From positions 1,612,001-1,676,000 of the forward strand of contig NZ_LT906453.1 in assembly GCF_900187045.1 (NCBI RefSeq): DNA of 64,000 nucleotides, in the 5' to 3' direction. Source of the stretch: Dermatophilus congolensis. GTDB lineage: Bacteria; Actinomycetota; Actinomycetes; Actinomycetales; Dermatophilaceae. Both the position numbers and the translations under genes were made by a program. This document shows, piece by piece, positions 1 to 8,548 of this stretch (the stretch's first letter is position 1; every line of letters starts with the position of its first letter). The notes below the pieces were generated by a model, which was not told the origin of the DNA, searched no databases, and saw only the letters and a list, made by a program, of their open reading frames with translations.

Positions 1-1922
1 CGCGCAGCAGGCTGATTAGCCAACAACAACAGTGGGAACGTATTGGCATAGTTCGCACCCAAATACTCTGTAGGAGCCAGCCACGTTGGATGCCCCGGGC
101 AATCAGGCAACTCAAGCGCAGCAATCGTTTCGCTCGTCAGCTCAATGCGCCCCGACGGAGTAGGCAACGGATTCTCAACAGGGTCCGTCCGAAAATCCTC
201 AAACGCCACAATGGGACCCAGCCGAGGAAGATCAATCCCCTCACCGTCCCAGAACTCCTCAAACGATGGCAGCTCCGGTACCTCCATACCCGGTGGCGTG
301 ATACGCCCTTGAGTGACATCCTGCTCAAAAATGCCGTACAAGTGACGCAGCCACTCCTGCGCATCACGGTTCTCAGTGAAAACCTCACCCACCTCAAGCC
401 GCTCGGCCAGAGCCGAGTAAATGTCGTAGTCATCACGAGCCTCGCAGTACCGCGAAACCAGCGCTCGCATCGGAGTCAGCCGTGCCCCTGAACGCGCCCC
501 ACCAATGTCATCTCGCTCAAAAGTAGTGGTGGAAGGAAGGACGATATCTGCGTGACGTGCTGTAGAGGTCCAGTAAGGATCAGAAACGATGATCGTGTCT
601 GGGCGGGTAAAAGCATTCGTCAGACGCCCTAGATCTTGATGGTGATGGAAGGGATTTCCCCCGGCCCACCACACCAAACGAATATCGGGATACGTGTAAG
701 TGCCACCGTCATATGTGAACTCCTCACCTGGATGAAGGAGTAGGTCACTGATCTTGGCAACCGGGATGAACTCACCCACAGGGTTCTGCCCTTGAGGCAA
801 AGCCGGGAACCGCAGCGGTGTAGGAGAGCAGCCAGGCTTATTCATCGATCCATAGCCACTTGCGAACCCACCACCAGGCAGACCGATTTGCCCCAAATGA
901 GCTGCAAGCGCCAACGCAGCCCACATGGGTTGTTCGCCATGGCGAGCTCGTTGCAAAGACCATGAAACCGTCACGAGTGTGCGCGTCTGAGCGGCCAAGC
1001 GTGCCAAGGCTTGAATTTCTTCAGCCTTAATCCCCGTGATTTCTTCGGCCCAGCGCGCAGATTTCGGTTCGCCATCGCTGCGGCCAAGGATGTAGTTGGC
1101 GTATGTGTCCGCGCCCGAGCAGTACTTCTCCAGAAATTCGCTGTCAGCGAGATTCTCTTCGAGCAGAACGTGGGTCATCGCGAGCATGAGGGCCGTGTCT
1201 GTTCCCGGAGAAATAGGAACCCAGCGCGCTCCAGGTAGGTCATCGCGCAGCGGTGAAACAACAACAAGGTTCGCGCCACGCGAATGCAAAGCATCAAGTG
1301 CTTGCCCAGTGGGGTGATCACCTGCACCCCCTGCATCAATTCCAGTGTTCTTTACTGGCACCCCGCCAAAAGCGATGAGCGTTTCTGTGTGCTCAGCGAC
1401 GACATCCCACGTGCTCGCGAACTGCGCCAGGGCAGACTCGTCCGTAAGGATGTGCGGGAAAAGGACCTCTGATGCTCCAGTGGAATATGTATTAACGCCC
1501 CGCGTGTACCCGCCCAGCGTGTTGAGAAAACGGTGAAGCTGACTCTGCGCGTGATGAAAACGCCCTGCGCTCGCCCAGCCATAGGAGCCCCCAAACACTG
1601 CCTGTGCACCATGGTCACGGTAGACACGACGCAGCTCATCGGCGAGGCGATCAAGCACCTCATCCCACCCTGGAGTGATCCAGTCCTGATCGGAGCCAGC
1701 CCGGCCTCGCTCGCGGTCGGGGCCTGGGCCGTGTTCCCACCAGCGGCGGCGTACCGCGGGGCGCTGCACGCGCGAGGGGCGCGTGACCGAGCCTGGCACG
1801 TTCCCTAGCAGAGCAGATGGTGCTGTGTCCTCGGACCAGGGGGTAACAGATTCGATGTCAGTTCCATCGGGGGAACGGTGGGCGTCGTACACACCCCAGT
1901 GGGAGACATGGCGGGAACTCAT
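1..1922 (-). CDS. bisC: Molybdopterin oxidoreductase, BisC/TorA-like (partial)
   Basis: The reading frame is open from an ATG at 1922 through the left edge, giving about 640 residues without the C-terminus. It belongs to the DMSO reductase family of Mo-bis(MGD) enzymes. The segment YSTGASE places a serine at about residue 147, matching the Mo-ligating serine of DMSO, TMAO and biotin-sulfoxide reductases rather than the Cys/Sec of formate or nitrate enzymes. Further family blocks are GGSYGWASAGRFHH near 111, WWAGGNPFHHHQDL near 420 and the DIVLPSTTTFERDD region near 460. No twin-arginine signal and no N-terminal FeS cysteines are present, so a cytoplasmic BisC-like reductase of biotin or methionine sulfoxide is the best reading; the substrate is inferred. 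A CTGGAG precedes the ATG. The gene diverges from rpsO. Confidence 0.85.
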   Translation of the reverse strand, partial: MSSRHVSHWGVYDAHRSPDGTDIESVTPWSEDTAPSALLGNVPGSVTRPSRVQRPAVRRRWWEHGPGPDRERGRAGSDQDWITPGWDEVLDRLADELRRVYRDHGAQAVFGGSYGWASAGRFHHAQSQLHRFLNTLGGYTRGVNTYSTGASEVLFPHILTDESALAQFASTWDVVAEHTETLIAFGGVPVKNTGIDAGGAGDHPTGQALDALHSRGANLVVVSPLRDDLPGARWVPISPGTDTALMLAMTHVLLEENLADSEFLEKYCSGADTYANYILGRSDGEPKSARWAEEITGIKAEEIQALARLAAQTRTLVTVSWSLQRARHGEQPMWAALALAAHLGQIGLPGGGFASGYGSMNKPGCSPTPLRFPALPQGQNPVGEFIPVAKISDLLLHPGEEFTYDGGTYTYPDIRLVWWAGGNPFHHHQDLGRLTNAFTRPDTIIVSDPYWTSTARHADIVLPSTTTFERDDIGGARSGARLTPMRALVSRYCEARDDYDIYSALAERLEVGEVFTENRDAQEWLRHLYGIFEQDVTQGRITPPGMEVPELPSFEEFWDGEGIDLPRLGPIVAFEDFRTDPVENPLPTPSGRIELTSETIAALELPDCPGHPTWLAPTEYLGANYANTFPLLLLANQPAA

Positions 1923-2130
1923 GTACTCCAGGGTGCCCCACACGTGGAGCTTGAACGTTCACTGAAGCGAAAAGTGAGAGGATGTTTAGGGCTAGTGTCG
2001 TCGCTGTGATTAGGGCAGTGGCAGGAAGCGCTGGTAGGGTGGTCTCTTGCCGTCAGAACGGCCGCGGATAAAGAGCGCCGGGTGGATAAGCCCCCGAGCA
2101 CCGCGCAACGACAGATCGAGGAGTTGCCCA
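1923..2130. other. Divergent intergenic region bisC/rpsO
   Basis: Start-to-start spacer between the molybdoenzyme (minus) and rpsO (plus). It must hold both promoters. A TAGGGT at 2035-2040 fits the TANNNT -10 pattern for rpsO but has no good -35. A short inverted repeat (CCGTCAGAACGG) lies near 2050-2061 in the probable rpsO leader. No small gene is supported. Confidence 0.35.
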
Positions 2131-2400
2131 GTGTCGCTGGACGCCGAAACCAAGAAGCAGATCATGGAAGAGTACGCCACGCACGAGGGTGACACCGGTT
2201 CGCCTGAGGTGCAGATCGCGCTCTTGACCAAGCGCATCAATGACCTCACCCAGCACAGCCGTGAGCACAAGCACGACCACCACAGCCGTCGTGGCCTACT
2301 CCTTCTGGTTGGTCGCCGCAAGCGCATGCTGCGTTACCTCGCAGACATCGACATCGAGCGCTACCGTTCGCTGATCAAGCGCCTCGGTCTGCGTCACTGA
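2131..2400 (+). CDS. rpsO: 30S ribosomal protein S15
   Basis: Encodes 89 residues, the standard S15 length, starting at GTG 2131 ([15 protein letters not shown]) with a GAGGAG Shine-Dalgarno about 8 nt upstream. S15 binds the central domain of 16S rRNA early in 30S assembly. The family blocks [16 protein letters not shown] and [18 protein letters not shown] are intact. An upstream in-frame ATG at 2047 would add an unrelated 28-residue extension and is not the start. A 15-bp hairpin follows at once, then pnp, which is the usual rpsO-pnp order. Confidence 0.98.
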   Translation: MSLDAETKKQIMEEYATHEGDTGSPEVQIALLTKRINDLTQHSREHKHDHHSRRGLLLLVGRRKRMLRYLADIDIERYRSLIKRLGLRH

Positions 2401-2404
2401 GTCT

Positions 2405-2447
2405 ACGCGTCAAGGGCGGTTCCCCAGGGGGGCCGCCCTTGACGCGT
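2405..2447 (+). terminator. Hairpin terminator after rpsO
   Basis: A perfect 15-bp stem (2405-2419 with 2433-2447, arm ACGCGTCAAGGGCGG) around a 13-nt loop lies 5 nt after the rpsO stop. No T run follows, so it may be an L-shaped terminator or an RNA-processing hairpin between rpsO and pnp. Confidence 0.75.
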
Positions 2448-2772
2448 ATCCCGTATGACACGGAGGACGGCGTCTCCAGATACGGGCACGCTTTTCTGAG
2501 AGCACATACACACCCAGAAAAGTGCAACACGCCCGCCTAGCGGGCCTCACGTCGTGAAAACTGTCCCAAAACAGGACAGCATGGAAGGAAATCTCGGCTG
2601 GGCTGCAACGCGCCCCCGAGAAACGAGCACACGAACGCTCGTAACGTGCCCGGCCCCGAGGGTCCACGGACACAGTGTCAAACACATCCTGGACGCTGCC
2701 GCGCACGAGTTGGAACACCCGATGCACAACGACGATGCATTTGGTGAGTAGATGAAGAAAAGGAGGGCCCAC
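2448..2772 (+). other. pnp leader region
   Basis: About 325 bp between the rpsO hairpin and the pnp start. No convincing gene is present; a 65-codon frame at 2554-2751 has no family resemblance and only abuts pnp. It should carry the pnp promoter and 5' leader. PNPase leaders in other bacteria are targets of autoregulation, but I cannot point to a defined element here. Confidence 0.4.
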
Positions 2773-5286
2773 ATGGAGGGTCCAGAAATCACGTTCGCTG
2801 AAACCGTCATCGACAACGGAAAATTCGGCAAGCGCACCATCCGGTTCGAAACCGGACGTCTCGCCAAGCAGGCCGCAGGTTCGGTCACTGCTTACCTCTT
2901 TGAAGATGAAATGGACACCGGCACCGCCCTGCTGTCCACCACCACCGCGGGCAAGACGCCCAAGGACCAGTTCGACTTCTTCCCGCTGACCGTCGACGTT
3001 GAAGAACGCCAGTACGCTGCGGGCAAAATCCCCGGTTCGTTCTTCCGCCGCGAAGGCCGCCCCGGCACCGACGCGATCCTGACCTGCCGCCTCATCGACC
3101 GTCCGCTGCGTCCCTCCTTTGTGAAGGGCCTGCGCAATGAGGTTCAGGTTGTCATCACCGTTCTCGCTAGCCACCCGGACTACCAGTACGACGTGCTGGC
3201 TATCAACGCGGCATCGGCATCCACGCAAATTTCCGGCCTGCCGTTCTCTGGACCGGTCGGTGGTGTTCGTGTTTCTTTGATCGACGGACAGTGGGTCGCA
3301 TTCCCTGACTTCTCGCACGCCGAGAAGTCCACCTTCGACATGGTTGTTGCAGGCCGCATCGTTGGTCAGAACGCCGACGGCAGCGACGATGTTGCCATCA
3401 TGATGGTGGAAGCTGAGTCCACCGAAGCAACATGGCAACTGGTGAAAAACGAAGGCAAAACCGCACCGACCGAAGAGGTTGTTGCTGAAGGCCTCGAAGC
3501 CGCCAAGGTGTTCATCGCGCAGCTGTGTAAAGCCCAGTCCGAGCTGGCCGCTACCGCAGCCAAAGAGGTCCGCGAATTCCCGCTGTTCCTTGACTACCAG
3601 GACGACGTCTACGCCGCCGTTGAAGCAGCTTCTGGTGAAAAACTCCGCGAGCTGCTCTCAGTAGCGAGCAAGCAGGAGCGCGAAGACGGCATCGATGAGC
3701 TGAAAGAAGAACTCAAATCTTCGCTCGCCGGAACTGAAGAAGAACCAGGCGAATTCGCTGGGCGGGAAAAAGAAATTTCCGCCGCCTACAAAGCCGTTCA
3801 AAAGAACCTGGTCCGCGAGCGCATTCTGCGCGAGCAGGTACGCATCGATGGTCGTGGCCTGGCCGACATCCGGGCGCTCTCGGCCGAGGTTGAGGTGCTT
3901 CCACGAGTTCACGGTTCGGCGATCTTCGAACGCGGTGAAACCCAGATCATGGGCGTGACCACCCTGAACATGCTCCGTATGGAGCAGCAAGTGGACTCGT
4001 TGAGCCCGCACACACGCAAGCGGTACATGCACAACTACAACTTCCCGCCGTTCTCCACCGGCGAGACCGGGCGCGTCGGTTCGCCCAAGCGCCGCGAAAT
4101 CGGTCACGGCATGCTGGCTGAACGTGCACTCGTGCCTGTTCTGCCCAGCCGTGAAGAATTCCCATACGCAATCCGTCAGGTCTCTGAAGCCCTCGGCTCC
4201 AACGGCTCGACCTCGATGGGGTCGGTCTGCGCATCGACGCTGTCACTGCTCAACGCCGGTGTGCCGCTGCGCGCCCCGGTTGCCGGTATCGCGATGGGTC
4301 TGGTTTCGGCCGAAATCGACGGCGAAATGAAGTACGCGGCCCTGACTGACATCCTTGGTGCCGAAGACGCTTTCGGTGACATGGACTTCAAGGTTGCCGG
4401 TACACGCGAATTCGTCACCGCTATCCAGCTGGACACCAAGCTCGACGGCATCCCCGCCTCCGTGCTCGGCGGGGCTTTGAAGCAGGCCCGCGAAGCCCGC
4501 TTCCACATCCTCGACGTCATGCTTGAGGCAATCGACACCCCCGACGAGATGAGCCCCTTCGCGCCTCGCGTGATCTCGGTTCAGGTTCCCGTTGACAAGA
4601 TCGGTGAAGTCATCGGCCCGAAGGGCAAGATGATCAACCAGATCCAGGAAGACACTGGCGCAGACATCTCGATCGAAGATGACGGCACCGTCTTCATTGG
4701 CGCGACTGACGGCCCCTCGGCCGAAGCAGCCCGTGCAGCTGTCAACGCGATCGCTAACCCGCAGATGCCAGAGGTTGGCGAGCGTTTCCTCGGCACAGTG
4801 GTCAAGACCACCACGTTCGGCGCGTTCATCTCCCTGCTTCCGGGCAAGGACGGCCTCCTGCACATCTCCGAGGTGCGCAAGCTGGTCGGTGGCAAGCGCA
4901 TTGACGTAGTCGATGATGTTCTCGCAGTGGGTCAGAAAGTGCAGGTCGAGCTTAAAGAAATCGACCCGCGCGGAAAGCTGTCCCTTGCCGTTGTGCTGAC
5001 CGAAGAGCAGCAGGCCGCAGCCGAAGCCGCAGCTTCCGAAGGAACCAGCTCCAGCTCGAGCTCCGAAGGTGAAAGCGACTCTCGTCCGCGTCGCCGTGGC
5101 GGACGAGGCGACAACGGTGGGCGCCGCCCGCGTCGCGAGGACGATGACGCCCCGCGTCCCCGCCGTCGCCGCCGGACACACCACGATGACAACGTCGAAT
5201 CCGGCACAAACACTCGCGAGGCCAAAGAGCTCGTCGACTCCGCTAAAGCTTCCGAGGGCGCAAGTAACTCCTCAGAAGAAGCCTGA
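2773..5286 (+). CDS. pnp: Polynucleotide phosphorylase / GPSI
   Basis: Encodes 837 residues. The start is ATG 2773 ([16 protein letters not shown]) because AGGAGG at 2761-2766 lies 6 nt upstream; an earlier ATG at 2752 precedes that ribosome site. The enzyme degrades RNA 3' to 5' phosphorolytically. Order: RNase PH domain 1, helical linker, RNase PH domain 2 ([20 protein letters not shown] near 425), KH domain with GxxG ([13 protein letters not shown] near 620), and S1 domain ([19 protein letters not shown] near 690). The last ~75 residues form a low-complexity Ser/Arg/Asp tail with RPRRRGGRG and RPRRRRRTH runs, likely an RNA- or partner-binding extension of the actinobacterial type. It pairs functionally with RNase J encoded at 34.6 kb. 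Confidence 0.98.
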   Translation: MEGPEITFAETVIDNGKFGKRTIRFETGRLAKQAAGSVTAYLFEDEMDTGTALLSTTTAGKTPKDQFDFFPLTVDVEERQYAAGKIPGSFFRREGRPGTDAILTCRLIDRPLRPSFVKGLRNEVQVVITVLASHPDYQYDVLAINAASASTQISGLPFSGPVGGVRVSLIDGQWVAFPDFSHAEKSTFDMVVAGRIVGQNADGSDDVAIMMVEAESTEATWQLVKNEGKTAPTEEVVAEGLEAAKVFIAQLCKAQSELAATAAKEVREFPLFLDYQDDVYAAVEAASGEKLRELLSVASKQEREDGIDELKEELKSSLAGTEEEPGEFAGREKEISAAYKAVQKNLVRERILREQVRIDGRGLADIRALSAEVEVLPRVHGSAIFERGETQIMGVTTLNMLRMEQQVDSLSPHTRKRYMHNYNFPPFSTGETGRVGSPKRREIGHGMLAERALVPVLPSREEFPYAIRQVSEALGSNGSTSMGSVCASTLSLLNAGVPLRAPVAGIAMGLVSAEIDGEMKYAALTDILGAEDAFGDMDFKVAGTREFVTAIQLDTKLDGIPASVLGGALKQAREARFHILDVMLEAIDTPDEMSPFAPRVISVQVPVDKIGEVIGPKGKMINQIQEDTGADISIEDDGTVFIGATDGPSAEAARAAVNAIANPQMPEVGERFLGTVVKTTTFGAFISLLPGKDGLLHISEVRKLVGGKRIDVVDDVLAVGQKVQVELKEIDPRGKLSLAVVLTEEQQAAAEAAASEGTSSSSSSEGESDSRPRRRGGRGDNGGRRPRREDDDAPRPRRRRRTHHDDNVESGTNTREAKELVDSAKASEGASNSSEEA

Positions 5287-5320
5287 GTGAGTCTCTAAGC
5301 TCATATAGTCAGAGCAATCT

Positions 5321-5362
5321 GCCTGTGGGGCTCTTCCCATCACTGGGAAGAGCCCCACAGGC
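5321..5362 (+). terminator. 19-bp perfect hairpin after pnp
   Basis: Arms 5321-5339 and 5344-5362 are perfectly complementary (GCCTGTGGGGCTCTTCCCA) with a TCAC loop, 34 nt after the pnp stop. It lacks a T tract; stem length and position make it the pnp terminator or 3' stabiliser. Confidence 0.85.
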
Positions 5363-5441
5363 GCATCTGGGGCAAACAATCCACAGCGGGCGTTGTCCCC
5401 AGAGCGCATGCGGCAGCAGAACACGCTTTACGCTGGCGAGC

Positions 5442-6953
5442 ATGACTCAATCAACCCCAGAAGACCGAAAGCATCTCGGCATGCTCCGGTTGAAACCGGT
5501 GGAAGACATCCTCCATCAGCAGGACGATGAGTCCGCTGTCGCCGGTGAAACTGGCCAATTCGTCAAACGCCTCGGGTTGAAAGACCTCATCGGTTTCGGC
5601 GTAGGCATGATCATCGGCACCGGAATTTTCACGCTCACCGGGATCGAGGCCAAGAACCACGCAGGACCAGCCGTGGTCTTGGCCTTTCTTATTGCCGGAG
5701 CAGTGAGCGGGTTGGCTGCGCTGTGCTACGCCGAGCTCGCTGCCGCTGTCCCGACCGCAGGATCGGCATACACCTACACATACGCCACCATCGGTGAGAT
5801 CTTCGCGTGGATCATCGGGTGGGACCTGGTCCTGGAATTCGCGCTAGGCGCTGCCGTGGTATCACGAGGATGGTCGGGGTACATGCTGCATCTGTTCCCG
5901 TGGCTGCCGAGTTCATTATTCGGTGAAGGGTCAGTCATCAACGTTGGGGCTATCGTGATCGCCATCATTCTTGGGATGGTCGCCACGATAGGGGTCCGTG
6001 AGAGCGCTTGGGTCACCAATCTGCTTGTGGCAGTAAAAGTTTCCATTTGTGTGTTCATCATTGCGCTCGGAGCTTTCTTCGTGAAAGCGCAGAACTGGCA
6101 GCCATTCATTCCACCATCGCAGCCCAGCACCGCCGACGCCGCATCAGGACTGAAGCAGCCTCTTTCGCAGTGGGTGTTCGGTTTTGAGCCAGCAGCGTTC
6201 GGGATCGGTGGAGTGCTTACCGCAACGGCAGTGGTTTTCTTCGCCTATTCCGGGTTCGAATCAGTCGCGAACATGGCTGAAGAATCCACCAACCCCGCCA
6301 AAGACATGCCACGAGGACTGATCGGCGCGTTAGTGCTGTGCATGATCCTGTACATGGGGGTCTCGGCCGTGATTACCGGGATGGTTCCCTACGACCGTAT
6401 TGATGAAGGGGCTCCTTTGGCTGCAGCGTTCACCTCTGTTGGACTGGGGTGGGCTGGCATCCTGATCTCTATCGCTGCGATTTGTGGCCTTACTTCGGTG
6501 ATTTTGGTGGACATCGTAGGGATGGGGCGGATCGGGTTCGCGATGGGCCGGGACAAACTCCTGCCAGCGTGGATTGGTCGGTTGCACCCCAAATACGGCA
6601 CTCCCTCGCGGATGACGCTTTTGACGACGGCTTTTGTTGTTCTCCTTGGCGGGTTTGTTCCGTTGGCGGAATTGGCTGACATGGTCGCCATCGGAACACT
6701 GTTTGCGTTTGTGGTCGTCAGTGTGGCGGTGCCGGTTCTACGGCGAACCCGACCAGACCTGAAACGGCCTTTCCGGGTTCCGTTCTCGCCCGTTGTGCCA
6801 ATTATTTCGGTGCTGGCATGCCTGTTCTTGATGACCAACCTGTCTTTGGAGACGTGGATCCGGTTCCTGGTGTGGTTTGGGATCGGTGTGGTCATTTATG
6901 CGACGTACAGCTACCGGCATGCCCGCGTTGGTGATCACAACACGGCTAGTTGA
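5442..6953 (+). CDS. APC-family cationic amino-acid permease
   Basis: Encodes 503 residues from ATG 5442 (MTQSTPEDRKHLGML); the frame extends upstream, but that part lies in the pnp terminator hairpin. It is a 12-helix APC-superfamily transporter close to the YfnA/CAT group. The first helix carries GFGVGMIIGTGIFTLTG near residue 50, the substrate/Na+-site glycine motif of the fold, and CYAELAAAVPTAGSAYTY near 90 is typical of the family. The N-terminal 45 residues are hydrophilic and cytoplasmic. It likely imports or exchanges a basic or branched amino acid; the substrate is not readable. It stands alone between two strong hairpins. Confidence 0.85.
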   Translation: MTQSTPEDRKHLGMLRLKPVEDILHQQDDESAVAGETGQFVKRLGLKDLIGFGVGMIIGTGIFTLTGIEAKNHAGPAVVLAFLIAGAVSGLAALCYAELAAAVPTAGSAYTYTYATIGEIFAWIIGWDLVLEFALGAAVVSRGWSGYMLHLFPWLPSSLFGEGSVINVGAIVIAIILGMVATIGVRESAWVTNLLVAVKVSICVFIIALGAFFVKAQNWQPFIPPSQPSTADAASGLKQPLSQWVFGFEPAAFGIGGVLTATAVVFFAYSGFESVANMAEESTNPAKDMPRGLIGALVLCMILYMGVSAVITGMVPYDRIDEGAPLAAAFTSVGLGWAGILISIAAICGLTSVILVDIVGMGRIGFAMGRDKLLPAWIGRLHPKYGTPSRMTLLTTAFVVLLGGFVPLAELADMVAIGTLFAFVVVSVAVPVLRRTRPDLKRPFRVPFSPVVPIISVLACLFLMTNLSLETWIRFLVWFGIGVVIYATYSYRHARVGDHNTAS

Positions 6954-6975
6954 TAGCTGATTTGTCTGTTCTGCG

Positions 6976-7024
6976 CAGATAAGCGGCGGTATCCGGCAGG
7001 TCACCGGTTACCGCCGCTTATCTG
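6976..7024. terminator. Terminator hairpin after the permease
   Basis: A 16-bp perfect stem (6976-6991 with 7009-7024, arm core AGATAAGCGGCGGTA) with a 17-nt loop begins 22 nt after the permease stop. It lies in a convergent spacer and could serve both strands. Confidence 0.8.
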
Positions 7025-7033
7025 TGTTCCCTG

Positions 7034-7069
7034 CTGGCCTATTCCTGCTTGAAAGCAGGAATAGGCCAG
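7034..7069 (-). terminator. Terminator hairpin of the methyltransferase gene
   Basis: Arms 7034-7048 and 7055-7069 (CTGGCCTATTCCTGC) pair perfectly around a 6-nt loop. It lies about 54 nt beyond the stop of the minus-strand methyltransferase gene. Confidence 0.75.
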
Positions 7070-7122
7070 GGGCACTGCAAGCGGGCTGTCGGTTGCAGTG
7101 GCTCGTTCAGCCCGCCACAGGG

Positions 7123-8172
7123 TCAGGCGTGCGAGCCCAACGCGACGATGTGCTCGGGAAGCCGGTCGTTGTTTCCGTACATGAAGTGGTTGCTCATGTT
7201 CTCAGAGAAACGGCTGGCCTCGGTGTACTTGCCAACGGCTTCAGCTACCTGACGCACCAGCATCGGGCTCGCGCCGCAGCACACGCCGAGGTAGTGGGCG
7301 CCGAGGTCGAATGCTTCCTTAGCGAACGCCTCGATCTCGTACCGGTTGGTGTAGAGCGGGTCGAGGGCGGTGGGGAAAGCACGTCCGTGCGGCGAAGGAA
7401 CGCTGGCAGAGACATCGGAGAGGTTGAAGAAGGTGGGTTCTTCTTGGGAGGTGCGGTAGGGGATAGGTAGCGCCCCTACGTGGCATGTCACTGCCTTACG
7501 GATGGCGCGCAGCCAGGGCATCATCGTTTCTGGTCCGCGGAAGCAGTTCAGCCCCACCACGTCTGCGCCACCTTGTTCCAGGCGACGGGCTGTTTCGACA
7601 ATGTCGACGCCGTCGGTCATTTCGTTGGAGGCCATCGGGGCGATGGTCAACACGACGGGCAGGCCGCTGCTTTTTGCTACTTCGAGGGCGGTGAGTGCTT
7701 CGCCTGCGTAGTAGAACGTTTCACCGATGATTAGGTCGGCGCCTTCGTCGACGGCCCAGCCCACCATTTCAGTGAACATGGCCCGTACCTCGGCTTGAGA
7801 TGCGGGGTCTGCGGGGTCCCAGATGTTGCTGTTGCTGATGTTGCCGGCCATGAGGTTGCCTGGGACGGCGTCGGCGACGCTGCGGGCGATTTGTAGTGCG
7901 GTGCGATTCAGCGGTTCGAGTAGGTCCTCTTTACCGATGACGCGCATTTTTTCGCGGTGGCCGTTGTAGGTGAAGGCCTCGACGATGTCAGAACCAGCGC
8001 GTTGGAAGTCCACGTGCAGGGCTCGTAGTGCGTCGGGATGTTCTAGGGCTACTTCGGGTACGAATTCGCCTGCGGTCAGGTATCCGCGGCGTTCCAGCTC
8101 GAACAGGAATCCTTCTGCGCAGATCACGGGGCCTGCGTCGAGGCGTTCGACCAGGGTGGGCTGTTCACTCAT
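7123..8172 (-). CDS. Homocysteine S-methyltransferase (BHMT-like)
   Basis: Encodes 349 residues from ATG 8172, with GAGGAG 8 nt upstream. It is a Zn-dependent pterin-independent homocysteine methyltransferase barrel. The zinc cysteines are visible: Cys210 in GLNCFRGP and the Cys298-Cys299 pair in GVCCGASP, nearly the spacing of betaine-homocysteine methyltransferase. The N-terminal AEGFLFELERRGYL and the segment VEAFTYNGHREKM also match the BHMT branch. It should make methionine without using B12 as cofactor; whether the donor is betaine or S-methylmethionine cannot be told. The cobalamin riboswitch in its leader implies that it is switched off when B12 is plentiful and a B12-dependent methionine synthase can take over. 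Confidence 0.88.
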   Translation of the reverse strand: MSEQPTLVERLDAGPVICAEGFLFELERRGYLTAGEFVPEVALEHPDALRALHVDFQRAGSDIVEAFTYNGHREKMRVIGKEDLLEPLNRTALQIARSVADAVPGNLMAGNISNSNIWDPADPASQAEVRAMFTEMVGWAVDEGADLIIGETFYYAGEALTALEVAKSSGLPVVLTIAPMASNEMTDGVDIVETARRLEQGGADVVGLNCFRGPETMMPWLRAIRKAVTCHVGALPIPYRTSQEEPTFFNLSDVSASVPSPHGRAFPTALDPLYTNRYEIEAFAKEAFDLGAHYLGVCCGASPMLVRQVAEAVGKYTEASRFSENMSNHFMYGNNDRLPEHIVALGSHA

Positions 8173-8224
8173 TTATTGCTCTCCTCGGCAATTTTGGAGC
8201 TTCACCACGAGAAAGAGCAGATAA

Positions 8225-8287
8225 GCCGCAGGCGTCGGTGTGCGGGCGTGCCTATTTCTGGGCATGCCTAAAGATGACGCCGCGGCC
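8225..8287 (-). promoter_or_regulatory. Probable riboswitch expression platform
   Basis: Between riboswitch and start codon, GCCGCAGGCGTC (8225-8236) can pair with GACGCCGCGGC (8276-8286) apart from a single bulge. Inside it, GGCGTGCC and GGCATGCC form a further 8-bp hairpin. There is no T run, so control by Rho or by access to the ribosome site is more likely than intrinsic termination. Confidence 0.5.
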
Positions 8288-8316
8288 GTCCATCACTCGT
8301 GGATCGGCATATTGGT

Positions 8317-8470
8317 GACGGCGCAGGCGGTCTCCTGACTTTCAGGTCGAGCGCTCTTCCTCAGCCTTCCCGGAGGGACTCCAGTGGCATGTGTGAGGCG
8401 GAGCTTCCTGATCACAGTGGCGAGGACCGTGCCGGTTTTTCACCGGCTTCCCGTTTCTGCGTCGCGTGCC
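8317..8470 (-). promoter_or_regulatory. Cobalamin riboswitch
   Basis: Read on the minus strand, the conserved B12-aptamer boxes occur in order: GGGAAGCCGGTGAAAAACCG, ACGGTCCTCGCCACTGTGA, TGCCACTGG, GGGAAGGC, and the B12 box AAGTCAGGAGACCGCCTGC. Closing arms (CGCAG with CTGCG) bring the ends together. The element lies about 145 nt upstream of the methyltransferase start on the same strand, so that gene is its target. Confidence 0.95.
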
Positions 8471-8486
8471 CGGGAGTTTAAGCATG

Positions 8487-8537
8487 CCGCGGTTTTTCGT
8501 CTCATGTCCGACCGGATAACGGACAGGTGTGTACCGC
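8487..8537 (-). terminator. Hairpin after the ChlI-like gene
   Basis: TGTCCG (8505-8510) and CGGACA (8520-8525) form a stem, enclosed by a CCGCGG pair at 8487-8492 and 8533-8538. It starts about 11 nt beyond the stop of the ChlI-like gene and sits between that gene and the riboswitch, so it probably separates the two transcripts. Confidence 0.5.
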
Positions 8538-8548
8538 GGTGACGGGGG

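Noticed and set aside
1-1663. Short frames at 90-491, 137-436, 1011-1317 and 1352-1663
   Set aside because: All lie in other registers of the molybdopterin oxidoreductase, whose full minus-strand translation carries the family motifs.
2554-2751. 65-codon frame in the pnp leader
   Set aside because: No family resemblance, no clear ribosome site; it merely abuts the pnp start region.
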